64,000 bases of DNA from the NCBI GenBank assembly GCA_020636005.1, contig JACJYR010000001.1, forward strand, positions 1,560,001-1,624,000, read 5' to 3'. Each line of letters starts with the position of its first letter. The stretch's first letter is position 1. The position numbers and the translations under genes are program-made. The DNA comes from Lewinellaceae bacterium (GTDB lineage: Bacteria > Bacteroidota > Bacteroidia > Chitinophagales > Saprospiraceae). The notes below the pieces were generated by a model that was given only the letters and a program-made list of their open reading frames with translations, searched no databases and was not told the DNA's origin. This document shows, piece after piece, positions 1 through 8,712 of this stretch.

Positions 1-10
1 CCGCATTTGC

Positions 11-1267
11 TCATTTTTGCTCATAGAGGGTGTTTTGACGCAGTTCCAATAATTTGTCGAAGTCGCCTGCAAGATCTTCCGACACATCGTCAATCGAATT
101 GTATCCTATCAACCCTGTTTCTTTGTCAAAAATGGACTGGCAAAAAACATCCTCTTTTCTGGAGGACAAACGGTATGCGTTGAATTTTAACGGATCGAGC
201 CATAGTTCTTTTTGGACTACGTCCGCTGCTTCCGGGTTGTCTTTTCCAACTTTGAACGCATAAAGCAGGTTGTTGAAAGAGGTCAAAGTGTAGGGACTGT
301 GTGTCGTTATCAGCACCTGGTTGCCAGTGGCATTTACCATAAGGGCTATCATTTCCATCAGGTGGCGCTGGGCAGTTGGATAGAGGTGAGCTTCCGGTTC
401 TTCGATGATGAGGTAGAATTTTTCCTTGTTGAGGATCATCAGGAAGAGGTTTTGTAAGATGCGGATGACTTCTTGCTGGCCAGAGGAGGCATTGTCGAGG
501 AATACATAGTCTTCAGTGCCTTCGCCGAAGTAGATTTTTTCGCCGTCGCCGTTGGAATAGTACTCACCTTTTAATATTAATTGAATTAATCTAAGTGGAA
601 GGTCAATTGTATTCAATTCAATATCATTATAAATGTCATTTCTACGATGCACTAATTCGTTTAAACTTTTTCCACGAAAATCAGATTTGACCTCTTCAGT
701 TCTTTGAAAAAACTTTAGTAAAATATCCTCCCAAAATTTTTTTGGTTTATTCCTATTTTTTAAGCTTGCATAGAAATCCATTTTAAAAATTTCATCATAA
801 CTTACTGTGACGTTTCTCCCTGATGGGATAAAAAGAAGTTCAGAGGGTTCATGGAACATAGCTCTTAGAGTAGGTTCAATAGGATCAAATGGAAATTCTA
901 ATTTCGAGGAAGATTCCTTTAAATCCTTGCTTAGTGTTATATATGTATGCCCTTTTTTTACTTCAATTACTATCCATGTTTTATCAGAATAATAATATTT
1001 CATTAGAATGCTATCATGGTTTTTTATTCCTTCTGCAACCCCAGTGAATTTTTCTTTTATTGTGATTTCAACCTCCGAGAAAGCAAGCTGAGTACCATTT
1101 TTATATTTATCTAAAAGGCTACCTACAATCCCCTTAAAAAAATAAACCAACTTCGCCACCGTGCTCTTCCCCGTCGCCTGCTCCCCGATGAACACCATCA
1201 CATCATCAATGGGAATCTCCATGGGCTGCAAGGGGCCGAAAGGTTTATGTATGATTAGTCGCTGCAT
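11..1267 (-). CDS. AAA-family ATPase (OLD/RloA-like, ABC-type head)
   Basis: A 418-residue ATPase. Walker A GEQATGKST is at residues 28-36, an SSGQQE signature near 260, Walker B LIIEEPEAH from about 286, and a TTHS H-loop near 322. This is the head architecture of AAA_15/AAA_21 ATPases in OLD-like and RloA-like proteins, many of them in phage defence. I chose the ATG at 1267; the frame opens with a TTG six codons earlier. The middle third (about 560-1140) is much richer in AT than both ends. No partner nuclease is visible here; one could lie left of the window, because the gene ends 10 bases from the edge. Substrate and function are unknown. Confidence 0.8.
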   Translation of the reverse strand: MQRLIIHKPFGPLQPMEIPIDDVMVFIGEQATGKSTVAKLVYFFKGIVGSLLDKYKNGTQLAFSEVEITIKEKFTGVAEGIKNHDSILMKYYYSDKTWIVIEVKKGHTYITLSKDLKESSSKLEFPFDPIEPTLRAMFHEPSELLFIPSGRNVTVSYDEIFKMDFYASLKNRNKPKKFWEDILLKFFQRTEEVKSDFRGKSLNELVHRRNDIYNDIELNTIDLPLRLIQLILKGEYYSNGDGEKIYFGEGTEDYVFLDNASSGQQEVIRILQNLFLMILNKEKFYLIIEEPEAHLYPTAQRHLMEMIALMVNATGNQVLITTHSPYTLTSFNNLLYAFKVGKDNPEAADVVQKELWLDPLKFNAYRLSSRKEDVFCQSIFDKETGLIGYNSIDDVSEDLAGDFDKLLELRQNTLYEQK

Positions 1268-1406
1268 AATGGTCTGTTTTAGCAAAATTCAAAATTAGGA
1301 ATAATTCATAAAGGTGTGGCGAAAGGGCGTGCCAGCACCGTTCAAAAAATTTCCCGCTTTTGTTTCCCCTCCGGAAACTTCCCGCCCCGCTGCGAGTTCT
1401 TACCAA

Positions 1407-2702
1407 ATGCGAAAATCCAAAGAAAAAATCTTCACCGCCTACCAGGCATTTATGGTCGCTATCCTGGCCATCCTCCAGTTTACCATCGTGCTCGACTTTA
1501 TGGTGCTGTCGCCGCTCAGCGCCATCTTGCTGGACGAAATGCACATCACCACGGCGCAGTTTGGGCTGGTCGTGTCGGCGTATGCCTTCAGTGCGGGCGC
1601 TTCGGGGCTGCTGGCCGCAGGCTTTGCCGACCGCTTTGACCGGAAGAAACTCCTGCTGTTTTTTTACACGGGATTCATAGTGGGCACTTTCTTATGCGGG
1701 ATTGCGCCGACTTACCATTTGCTGCTGGCTGCCCGCATCGTCACGGGGATTTTTGGGGGCGTGATCGGCTCCATCAGCTATGCCATCATCACGGATTTGT
1801 TTGAGTTCAAAGTGCGGGGGCGGGTGATGGGCTTCGTGCAAATGGCCTTTGCCACCAGCCAGGTGCTGGGTATCCCGGTCGGGCTTTATCTCGCCAATCT
1901 GTGGAACTGGCATGCACCCTTCCTGCTCATCGTGGCGGTCAGCGTGTTCGTTTATGCTGCCATTTTCATCAAAATGCAGCCGGTGAAGGCACATTTGGCC
2001 ATCCAGTCAACGAATTCCCCGTTCCGGCATTTGACCAAAACGGTTTCCCAAAAAAGATACCTCAAGGGGTTCGCAACGACCACCCTGCTGTCCACGGGCG
2101 GCTTCATGCTGATGCCATTCGGGGCGGCTTTTGCAGTGAACAACCTGGGCGTCACGATGGAGCAATTGCCGCTGATTTATGTGGCTACGGGCGTAGTTTC
2201 CATGATCGGCGGGCCTTTCATCGGAAAACTTTCCGACAAGATCGGGAAAATGAGAATGTTTGTGGTTGGCTCCTGCCTGGCCCTGGTGCTGGTGGTTTAT
2301 TATACCAACCTGGGCACCACGCCGCTTTGGTTTTTGATCGTGCTGAACGCCGTCCTTTTCCTCGGCATCACTTCCCGCATGATTTCCTCTTCGGCGCTCA
2401 TTACGGCGGTGCCGGAGCCTGCCGACAGGGGCGCATTTATGGGCGTGAACTCTTCGGTGGCGCAAATTTCCGGCGGCATCGCCTCTGCGCTGGCGGGCAT
2501 GATCGTGCATCAGAACTCCACTGGCTTTATTGAGCACTACCCCATCCTTGGGTATATCGTGGCAGGGACCATGATTATTACGATGTTCATGATGTATATC
2601 ATCAATCAGGATATTGCCAAAAGAAGGAAAGAGGAAGAAGAAAAAGCGGCTGTTCAAATGCCAGGGGAAATGGAATTGGCAGGCGTAACTGCCACGGAAT
2701 AG
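1407..2702 (+). CDS. MFS transporter
   Basis: A 431-residue inner-membrane protein with about 12 hydrophobic segments. A motif-A-like loop GFADRFDRKK follows the second segment, as in drug/proton antiporters and sugar-efflux MFS proteins. The frame is open from a GTG at 1314, but the first 31 codons are hydrophilic and unlike the family. The ATG at 1407 puts a short basic N-terminus directly before the first membrane segment, so I prefer it. The last ~30 residues are charged and probably cytoplasmic. It is divergent from the ATPase gene on its left. Substrate cannot be told from sequence. Confidence 0.85.
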   Translation: MRKSKEKIFTAYQAFMVAILAILQFTIVLDFMVLSPLSAILLDEMHITTAQFGLVVSAYAFSAGASGLLAAGFADRFDRKKLLLFFYTGFIVGTFLCGIAPTYHLLLAARIVTGIFGGVIGSISYAIITDLFEFKVRGRVMGFVQMAFATSQVLGIPVGLYLANLWNWHAPFLLIVAVSVFVYAAIFIKMQPVKAHLAIQSTNSPFRHLTKTVSQKRYLKGFATTTLLSTGGFMLMPFGAAFAVNNLGVTMEQLPLIYVATGVVSMIGGPFIGKLSDKIGKMRMFVVGSCLALVLVVYYTNLGTTPLWFLIVLNAVLFLGITSRMISSSALITAVPEPADRGAFMGVNSSVAQISGGIASALAGMIVHQNSTGFIEHYPILGYIVAGTMIITMFMMYIINQDIAKRRKEEEEKAAVQMPGEMELAGVTATE

Positions 2703-2714
2703 GACAATTTTTCA

Positions 2715-2798
2715 CTGTCATCCTGACACCTATTTGGACATATTTTCAGTAAAAACTGTCATTAATTTGCTTGGCACGGGCGTTGATCAGGGTAAAAC
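2715..2798 (+). promoter_or_regulatory. Candidate sigma-54 promoter with upstream inverted repeat
   Basis: TGGCACG-GGCG-TTGAT at 2772-2787 fits the sigma-54 form TGGCACG-N4-TTGCW with one mismatch: GA replaces the -12 GC. The 12-base spacing between -24 and -12 is correct, placing a start near 2798 and an 82-base leader before hsp20. A perfect inverted repeat TGTCA-TCC-TGACA is at 2716-2728, with another TGTCA at 2757-2761; either could bind an activator. Inference only. Confidence 0.4.
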
Positions 2799-2879
2799 GA
2801 CGATTGAATTTCTGTTTCATCGCCACCATCTTATTTGAAGTAAAACTTATTGTTTAACCTAAAAAAAAGGAGGTAAGCC

Positions 2880-3332
2880 ATGACACTTACAAAATGGAAT
2901 TCTTCGCTTCTACCAACCCTTCCCCGTCTTTTCGACGATTTCTTCACCCGTGATTTGATGGACTGGAACAACGGCCATTTTTCCAGCACCAACACCACCC
3001 TGCCTTCTGTCAACATCAAGGAAACCCACGACAGCTTCCTGGTGGAAATGGCAGCGCCGGGCATGACCAAGAAGGATTTCAGGATCGAACTCGACAACGA
3101 AATCCTGAAAATCTCGTCGGAGAAACAGTCGGAACACAACCTGGCCGAGGGCGAACGCTATACCCGCCGGGAATTCAGCTACCAGTCCTTCGAGCGCAGT
3201 TTCCACCTGCCCAAAAGCGTGGTGGATGTCGGCAAAATCAAGGCTAAATATGAAGACGGCCTGCTGCGCATCGCCATTCCGAAGCGGGAAGAGGCCAAGG
3301 CCCAACCGCCCAGGCAAATTGCCATTGGGTAA
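2880..3332 (+). CDS. Hsp20/alpha-crystallin small heat-shock protein
   Basis: A 150-residue ATP-independent holdase of the small heat-shock family. The alpha-crystallin domain covers about residues 38-138: it starts around VNIKETHDSFLVEM and ends with the GLLRIAIPK strand. The C-terminal QIAIG supplies the IxI-type motif that contacts neighbouring dimers. A strong Shine-Dalgarno AAGGAGG sits 6-12 bases before the ATG, rare in this window. Upstream lies a candidate sigma-54 promoter; downstream a strong hairpin terminator. The gene appears monocistronic. Confidence 0.95.
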   Translation: MTLTKWNSSLLPTLPRLFDDFFTRDLMDWNNGHFSSTNTTLPSVNIKETHDSFLVEMAAPGMTKKDFRIELDNEILKISSEKQSEHNLAEGERYTRREFSYQSFERSFHLPKSVVDVGKIKAKYEDGLLRIAIPKREEAKAQPPRQIAIG

Positions 3333-3456
3333 TTTTTTCCAGCTATCTGCTTGTTCAGGCCGGCCCCGATCTCTTTTGGCACCGGGGCTGCAAGCCCTGG
3401 TTGGGCCAGCCTGATGCGTAGTTTGTTTTTTAAACGAAGATTTAGCGACCATCGAA

Positions 3457-3487
3457 GGCCGCCGGACGTTGCCCGGCGGCCTTTTTT
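3457..3487 (+). terminator. Rho-independent terminator after hsp20
   Basis: GGCCGCCGG (3457-3465) pairs perfectly with CCGGCGGCC (3473-3481) across a 7-base loop and is followed by six T. It lies 124 bases after the hsp20 stop. Confidence 0.8.
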
Positions 3488-3591
3488 GTGCCCTATTTCC
3501 TCAAAACCCCTGCCTTCTCTGGCCCCGGGGTGCCTTTGGTCGAAATCAACCATTCATGCGAGCAGAAGCCCCCCGCACCGGTCTTTATCAC

Positions 3592-3682
3592 CACTTCGTG
3601 CGATTTACCAGCAGCCATGCCCGGCCCATCTTTGCACCATCAATTACACCAAATGAAATCACCCGACTTTTTTTAAAAACCA
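3592..3682 (+). promoter_or_regulatory. Leader/promoter block shared with the 12005 gene
   Basis: CTTCGTGCGATTT (from 3594), TTTGCACCATCAA (3631-3643, preceded by CATC as in a TAnnTTTG -7 box) and ATCACCCGACTTTTTTT (from 3658) occur in the same order, with similar spacing at the 3' end, before the gene at 12005. This looks like a Bacteroidota promoter plus a conserved 5' leader. The rest of the 3333-3696 gap holds only the hsp20 terminator. Confidence 0.4.
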
Positions 3683-3696
3683 ATAAAACAATCAAC

Positions 3697-4104
3697 ATGA
3701 AATCGCAGCGTGAAAAAATCATCCTCAACTACTTCGCCCCGAACAGGACCCTCGATGTGGTGGATATGTACAGTTGGCTCTCCCCGGACATCACCATCAG
3801 CGAGCCGGAGATGCTGCCCTGGGGAGGCCGCTACAAAGGGTTGACCGGCGTGGGGGAGTACCTTACCAAAGTGACCCAAAGCATCCTCTCGGAAATACAA
3901 CTGGAAGAAGTGTATTCCTGCGGCGACAAAGTGGTGGCAATTGGCCGGTCGAACGGCAAGGTTAGAAAAAACGGGCGGCCTTTCAACATCCGTGTCACCC
4001 AGCTTTTCACTTTCAACCCCGACAACAAGATCAGCCAGGTGGAGTTCCTGGCCGATTTGCCTTCCTTCCTGGAGGTGCTGGAAGAAAAACTGCCTGCCCC
4101 CTGA
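3697..4104 (+). CDS. NTF2-like/SnoaL-like protein
   Basis: A 135-residue protein of the SnoaL-like NTF2 superfamily, a cone-shaped alpha+beta fold used by polyketide cyclases, isomerases and ligand carriers. Visible family features are the helix with IILNYFAPN, the segment with DITISEPEMLPWGGRYKG where the pocket opens, and alternating beta strands up to VEFLADLP. The frame is open from 3469, but the ATG at 3697 follows a promoter-like leader and starts the conserved fold. No catalytic residue can be assigned, so the substrate is unknown. Confidence 0.75.
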   Translation: MKSQREKIILNYFAPNRTLDVVDMYSWLSPDITISEPEMLPWGGRYKGLTGVGEYLTKVTQSILSEIQLEEVYSCGDKVVAIGRSNGKVRKNGRPFNIRVTQLFTFNPDNKISQVEFLADLPSFLEVLEEKLPAP

Positions 4105-4305
4105 TCCATATTTCATCCCAGGAACCTGCCGGCGTTCTTTGCAAACGTGGTGGTTGGCCACGGTGTGCCGATGGCCACGGTAAGGAAGCAGGCATGAAAA
4201 TAGAACGAGTAGTTACACTTTAAGTCCTCAGTCCATCTTCACAGCATCGGCTGATTTGCTCATTTTTTCACCCCACTATTTTTTCACAAAAAAAATCTTA
4301 AAAAC

Positions 4306-4527
4306 ATGAAAATCAATCTACTGTGTGCCATCGGCGCACTCTCCCTCGGTACGCTATGTTTTGGCCAAAACCCAGTGCCAAATGCAAGTTTTGAAAACTG
4401 GACAACGATAGATCCTGACCATTGGCACACCTCCAATTCACCAGGCGGCAACAACAGCAACATATCCCAGGTATCTCCTGGCTATACGGGTGAATTTGCG
4501 CTGAAAGGCGATATTTTTCATCAATAA
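4306..4527 (+). pseudogene. Truncated secreted protein (5' remnant)
   Basis: Seventy-three codons: a clear signal peptide ending ...LCFGQ (cleavage near residue 21) and then NPVPNASFENWTTIDPDHW. That pattern opens large extracellular Bacteroidota proteins with a jelly-roll/carbohydrate-binding domain and a T9SS tail. Reading stops at 4527, only 20 bases before the cytochrome gene. The expected several hundred downstream codons are absent, so this is probably the front end of a deleted gene. It could also be a small secreted protein in its own right. Confidence 0.5.
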
Positions 4528-4547
4528 TTTTTTTAAACTATTTAACA

Positions 4548-5138
4548 ATGAAAACAATATCCATTACCGCCAGCCTCCTTTTCATGGGGCTGTTCTTTAC
4601 CAACTGCACACAGGACAGTCCCAGCCTGCCCAATCCCGAAGCAGTCCAATCAACGGCCATGACGCCCGAAATGAAAGTCAAACGGGGTGAGTACCTGGTC
4701 AACTCCATTGGCTGCGACGATTGCCATTCGCCCAAAGTAATGGGGCCGAACGGTCCGGAGATAGACCCGAAAAGGCGCTTGTCCGGCCACCCATCCGACC
4801 AGCCTTTGACCGAAGTATCCGACAAAAGCGTGTTGAAGGATTATGCGCTGTTCAACATGTCACTGACGGCTGCTGTCGGCCCCTGGGGCACCAGCTTTGC
4901 CGCCAACCTGACGCCTGATGATACTGGGTTGGGCAACTGGTCGGAAGAACAGTTCGTCAGGGCCATCCGTCAGGGCTTGTACAAAGGCCTGGAAGGCAGC
5001 CGCCCGCTGTTGCCGCCCATGCCCTGGCCTACTTATAAAAATATGACGGACGATGACTTGAAGTCCATCTTCGCCTATCTGCAGACCCTGCCGCCGGTGA
5101 AAAACGCAGTGCCTGCTGCCGTTCCTCCGGCCAGCTAA
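4548..5138 (+). CDS. Monohaem c-type cytochrome lipoprotein
   Basis: A 196-residue lipoprotein. The signal peptide ends in the lipobox FFTNC (Cys20). One haem site, CDDCH, is at 56-60, and Met158 in LLPPMPWP is the likely sixth ligand. It probably acts in periplasmic electron transfer, anchored by lipid. GEYLVNSIGCDDCHSP and PWGTSFAANLTPD resemble cytochrome subunits of membrane dehydrogenases. It is followed by a close paralogue (5322-5927), apparently a tandem duplication. No dehydrogenase partner is adjacent. Confidence 0.85.
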   Translation: MKTISITASLLFMGLFFTNCTQDSPSLPNPEAVQSTAMTPEMKVKRGEYLVNSIGCDDCHSPKVMGPNGPEIDPKRRLSGHPSDQPLTEVSDKSVLKDYALFNMSLTAAVGPWGTSFAANLTPDDTGLGNWSEEQFVRAIRQGLYKGLEGSRPLLPPMPWPTYKNMTDDDLKSIFAYLQTLPPVKNAVPAAVPPAS

Positions 5139-5168
5139 AAAGACCTTTTTCATACCCTTTTCAGGAAA

Positions 5169-5190
5169 GGGAGGCAGGCAACTGCCTCCC
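5169..5190 (+). terminator. Hairpin after first cytochrome
   Basis: GGGAGGCAG (5169-5177) pairs with CTGCCTCCC (5182-5190) across a 4-base loop. There is no good T tract, so it may be an attenuator or an RNA-stability element. Confidence 0.4.
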
Positions 5191-5321
5191 TGTTCCCGTT
5201 TGGAGGCAGGCAGGAAAAGCAAGTTGATAATATTTTGAAAAGCAATTGGAAATGGTGGGAATGTCCATAAATTTATGGCGGGATGAATAACATCCCTTCA
5301 CCTATCAAAACTAACCTGTTC

Positions 5322-5927
5322 ATGAAAACAATCCTTGCCATTGCGGGCATCCTGCTCGCCAGCTTTTTCTTCGCCAATTGTTCAAAAAACGAACCTGCGC
5401 CAACGCCCGAATCTGAGGCCAGTGCCAAACCTCCGCTGAAAATGTCGCATGAAGAACATGTGAAAAGAGGGGAGTACCTCGTGACCGTCATGGGCTGCAA
5501 CGACTGCCACTCCCCCAAAATCATGACCGACCGCGGGCCCGAACCCGACCCCACTCGCCTGCTTTCAGGGCATCCCAGCGATGAGCCACTGCCAAAGGTG
5601 ACCGATAAAAACATGGTCGCCCCCGGCCAATGGGCGCTTTTCAACGGCGGCCTCACAGCAGCGGTCGGCCCCTGGGGCACATCCTTTGCCGCCAACCTGA
5701 CGCCCGACGAAACCGGCCTTGGCAACTGGACCATTGACAATTTTGAAAAAGCATTGCGGGAAGGGAAATTAAAAGGGATGGACAATGGCCGAACGCTCCT
5801 GCCGCCGATGCCCTGGCCAAATTACAGCCACCTTTCCAACGACGACCTGGCCGCTATCTGGGCCTACCTGCAATCCATCCCGCCCGTGAAGAATGTGGTG
5901 CCCGCACCCATTCCGCCTGTGGGCTAA
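5322..5927 (+). CDS. Monohaem c-type cytochrome lipoprotein (paralogue)
   Basis: A 201-residue protein collinear with the preceding cytochrome: lipobox FFANC (Cys20), haem site CNDCH at 59-63, the same PWGTSFAANLTPDETGLGNW block and the same PPMPWP Met-ligand loop. The two differ most in the linker after the lipid anchor. An ATG at 5283 is in frame, but the ATG at 5322 places the signal peptide at the N-terminus. The pair may take electrons from different donors or be expressed differently; the sequence does not say. Confidence 0.85.
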   Translation: MKTILAIAGILLASFFFANCSKNEPAPTPESEASAKPPLKMSHEEHVKRGEYLVTVMGCNDCHSPKIMTDRGPEPDPTRLLSGHPSDEPLPKVTDKNMVAPGQWALFNGGLTAAVGPWGTSFAANLTPDETGLGNWTIDNFEKALREGKLKGMDNGRTLLPPMPWPNYSHLSNDDLAAIWAYLQSIPPVKNVVPAPIPPVG

Positions 5928-6046
5928 ACAAGCTATTTGTCAAAAAACCCAATTTTTCACCACCTAAAAAGTGAGGGTGGGCAACGGCCTGCCCTGCTTT
6001 TTCTGCTGTTGTTGATTCCAGTCTCTAACATTTTATCAAAATTCAA

Positions 6047-6997
6047 ATGATGTCTCAAAAAAAGATTATCGCAGTGTTCGGTGCCACCGGCGCCCAGGGC
6101 GGCGGCCTCGCCAAGGCCATCCTCCATGACAAAAACAGTGAATTTTCCGTGCGGGCCATCACCCGAAACCCCGATTCCGGCAAGGCGAAAGCCCTGGCTG
6201 GTATGGGGGCGGAAGTGGTGGCCGCCGATGTGGACAACCCGCAAAGTGTAAGACAAGCCTTGGAAGGCGCCTATGGTGCTTATTTCGTCACTTTTTTCTG
6301 GGATCATTTTTCTCCTGAAAAAGAATATGAACAAGCTGCCAACATGGCAAAGGCAGCCAAGGAAGCTGGCCTGCAGCACGTCATCTGGTCAACCCTGGAA
6401 GACACCCGGAAGTGGGTGCCGCTCGACGACGACCGCATGCCCACCCTCCAGGGCAAATACAAAGTGCCCCACTTCGATGCGAAAGGCGAGGCCGATGATC
6501 TGTTCGCCCAAGCCGGCGTGCCGACCACCTACCTGCGCGCCTCGTTTTACTGGGAAAACCTCCTCGCCCCCGGCGGGGGGCCACAGCCAGGGCCCGACGG
6601 CAAATACTACCTGACCCTGCCGCTCGACGACAAGAAAATGGCAGGCGTGGCCGCCGAAGACATTGGCCGGTGCGCCTATGGCATCTTCAAGGCAGGCCCG
6701 GCCATGTTCGGCAAAACCGTGGGTGTGGCCGGCGAACACCTTACCGGGACGGAAATGGCCGCAGCCCTGTCGAAGGCCACGGGAAAAGAGGTTTTGTTCA
6801 ACAATGTGACACCTGCCACCTTCCGTAGCTTTGGCTTCCCCGGTGCTGACGACCTGGGGAATATGTTCCAGTTTTACCGTGATTTTGACGATGTGTGCAA
6901 CAGCGTGCGGGATGTGGGCTTTTCCAAACAATTGAATCCGGAACTGCAGGATTTCAATGCATGGCTTTCGGAAAATGCAGGCCGCATTCCGCTGTAA
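6047..6997 (+). CDS. NmrA-like NAD(P)-binding protein
   Basis: A 316-residue Rossmann-fold protein of the NmrA/HSCARG branch of atypical short-chain dehydrogenases. The dinucleotide loop GATGAQG is at residues 12-18, followed by the basic AITRNPDSGKA segment typical of NADP binding. The family lacks the YxxxK catalytic pair and often senses redox state or represses transcription, but some members reduce quinones or isoflavonoids. It stands alone between the cytochromes and a membrane protein. Two ATGs (6047, 6050) are possible starts. Confidence 0.85.
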   Translation: MMSQKKIIAVFGATGAQGGGLAKAILHDKNSEFSVRAITRNPDSGKAKALAGMGAEVVAADVDNPQSVRQALEGAYGAYFVTFFWDHFSPEKEYEQAANMAKAAKEAGLQHVIWSTLEDTRKWVPLDDDRMPTLQGKYKVPHFDAKGEADDLFAQAGVPTTYLRASFYWENLLAPGGGPQPGPDGKYYLTLPLDDKKMAGVAAEDIGRCAYGIFKAGPAMFGKTVGVAGEHLTGTEMAAALSKATGKEVLFNNVTPATFRSFGFPGADDLGNMFQFYRDFDDVCNSVRDVGFSKQLNPELQDFNAWLSENAGRIPL

Positions 6998-7006
6998 TGA
7001 TGCGGA

Positions 7007-7064
7007 TTGGAGGGCGGGATGAATTCCGCTTTAGGCACTTGTCGAAATGAATTCCGCCCTCCAA
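7007..7064 (+). terminator. Inverted repeat after the NmrA-like gene
   Basis: TTGGAGGGCGG (7007-7017) and CCGCCCTCCAA (7054-7064) form a perfect 11-bp stem just after the stop, followed by AATTTT. Inside the loop ATGAATTCCGC occurs twice as a direct repeat. Nothing else is recognisable in the rest of this ~300-base gap (6998-7297). Confidence 0.5.
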
Positions 7065-7297
7065 AATTTTCTAAAAACTTCCCTGCTGTCGCTCGCCCTT
7101 CATATCAAGGCAATTTTTACCCACCAGGCAAACGCCCATTAATCATGCCTTGGTTCGACCGACATTTCCGCTTCCAAAAATATTGCAGGGCCTCTCCAAC
7201 TCATTCCTTCATTCCAACACTTCATGACAGATGAACTGGCATAAGGGCGTTGGCTGCTTCAACTTTGTGGCCTCAATTCGATAATCTTTAAATCTAA

Positions 7298-7993
7298 ATG
7301 AAAACAACCATTCAATCACCCATCAACTATATCAAAACCGTTGGCCTGCTTACGCTGTTGTCCGGCATTCTCGCCTTTGCCTGCAACATCCTGATTGGAC
7401 TTGCCGTCAATTTCAACTTTGACGCCCTGGCCGACCCGACCCTCATTTTTAAGGGCTTGCATAACCCGCAAATCCAGTTTTTTCGCTGGAGCATGATTAC
7501 AGACATTTGGGGTTATTACCTGCTTTTTGTGCCCGCCGTTTTTTATTTGTATGAAAAAATGGAAACGCCGTGGCGCCATGTTTTTGTAGCAAGCGGTATC
7601 GCCTACTCGTTCATGGGAGCTATCGGTGCGGCCATATTGGCGGCAACGGGGACGCATTTCTTGCAGGAATACTTAAACGTCGAGCCTGCCCTGCAAACGG
7701 AAGCGAAAAGCAATTTCCTGTTGGTTTTCCACGTCGTCAACAATGGTATTTGGAACTTGCTGGAAATGGGGCTTTTTGGGATTTTTATGTTCGGCACTGC
7801 CCCGGTGTTGCGGCCGAAAGACAAGCTGCTATATTATTTAACCATTTTATTGGGAATTTCTGGCATCCTTGATGCGGCGGGGAACACTTTTGAAATGCCA
7901 ATTTTGGCCGAAACATGGCTTAACTTCTACCTGCTTTTAACGCCAATCTGGGCTATTTGGCTCGGTTTGCTTTGGATGCGGAGTCGAGGTTAA
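7298..7993 (+). CDS. DUF4386-like membrane protein
   Basis: A 231-residue integral membrane protein with about six hydrophobic segments (near residues 12-34, 60-85, 92-118, 140-160, 172-190 and 205-226). Length and segment pattern fit the DUF4386 family, whose function is unknown. It starts at the ATG after an AT-rich leader. It is separated from the cupin gene by a 16-bp inverted repeat. No transport or enzyme motif is visible. Confidence 0.55.
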   Translation: MKTTIQSPINYIKTVGLLTLLSGILAFACNILIGLAVNFNFDALADPTLIFKGLHNPQIQFFRWSMITDIWGYYLLFVPAVFYLYEKMETPWRHVFVASGIAYSFMGAIGAAILAATGTHFLQEYLNVEPALQTEAKSNFLLVFHVVNNGIWNLLEMGLFGIFMFGTAPVLRPKDKLLYYLTILLGISGILDAAGNTFEMPILAETWLNFYLLLTPIWAIWLGLLWMRSRG

Positions 7994-8010
7994 CACCAAT
8001 AAAGATGATT

Positions 8011-8082
8011 GATATTTGGATATTGAAATAATAGGTCATTGAAAACCAAGTAGGGCAATTAATATCTCAATATCCAAATATC
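8011..8082. repeat. 16-bp perfect inverted repeat in an intergenic gap
   Basis: GATATTTGGATATTGA (8011-8026) is exactly complementary to 8067-8082 across a 40-base loop. It lies between the membrane protein and cupin genes, with no T tract. It could be an operator or an mRNA hairpin. Confidence 0.6.
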
Positions 8083-8106
8083 TCAATATCCGATAAAGCT
8101 ATTTAA

Positions 8107-8631
8107 ATGAAAATCATCCACAACACCAGGACGGGGCACGAGTATATCCTCCTCCGCACCGCTGCTGAGACCAATGGCGAACTCCTCGAAATGGAAGTGA
8201 CCTACCCTGCACATTCGCACGAGCCGCCCGCACATCTTCATCCGCACCAGACTGAGCATTTTCAATTACTTTCCGGCGAATTGACCCTGCGTATGGGCGG
8301 GCAATTGTGGGTTTTAAAAACTGGAGACCGCTTTTCCATACCGCCAAATACTGCCCATTCGATGTGGAACAGCGGCGGGCAAAGGGCTGTACTGCATTGG
8401 GTCATCACACCTGCCCTCCAATCCGAGCGTTTTTTCGAGACCATAGCAGGGCTTGCCAACGATGGGAAAACAAACGGCAAAGGGGTACCCGGTTTATTGC
8501 AAATCGCTTTGACGATGCGCTATTTTTTTGAAGAATACAGGTTGGTGAAGCCGCCGTTTTGGGTGCAGAAGCTGGTTTTCGCTATGTTGGCACCACTTGC
8601 TCTGCTCATGGGCTATAAACCTGTTGGATAA
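8107..8631 (+). CDS. Cupin-domain protein with C-terminal hydrophobic helix
   Basis: A 174-residue protein. A cupin_2 barrel fills residues ~20-105: motif 1 contains HSHEPPAHLHPHQTEHF (metal-ligand histidines and Glu) and motif 2 GDRFSIPPNTAHSMWN. It therefore probably binds a divalent metal. Beyond the barrel lies a ~60-residue helical tail ending in a hydrophobic stretch (VFAMLAPLALLMGY) that could anchor it to the membrane. The substrate is unknown. A LytS-kinase operon follows 80 bases downstream. Confidence 0.75.
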   Translation: MKIIHNTRTGHEYILLRTAAETNGELLEMEVTYPAHSHEPPAHLHPHQTEHFQLLSGELTLRMGGQLWVLKTGDRFSIPPNTAHSMWNSGGQRAVLHWVITPALQSERFFETIAGLANDGKTNGKGVPGLLQIALTMRYFFEEYRLVKPPFWVQKLVFAMLAPLALLMGYKPVG

Positions 8632-8678
8632 ATACAATTCATACAGCCAAAACAACAGTTCGTGCAGCCGGAAAGCAG

Positions 8679-8712
8679 CTTGGCATTTCCCCTTGCACTA
8701 ACTTTGGCTCCA
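8679..8712 (+). promoter_or_regulatory. Candidate Bacteroidota promoter, possibly leaderless
   Basis: TAACTTTG (8699-8706) matches the -7 form TAnnTTTG, with CTTGGC (8679-8684) about 19 bases upstream in the -33 position. The predicted start (about 8711) falls on the kinase ATG at 8712, so the mRNA could be leaderless. Confidence 0.4.
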
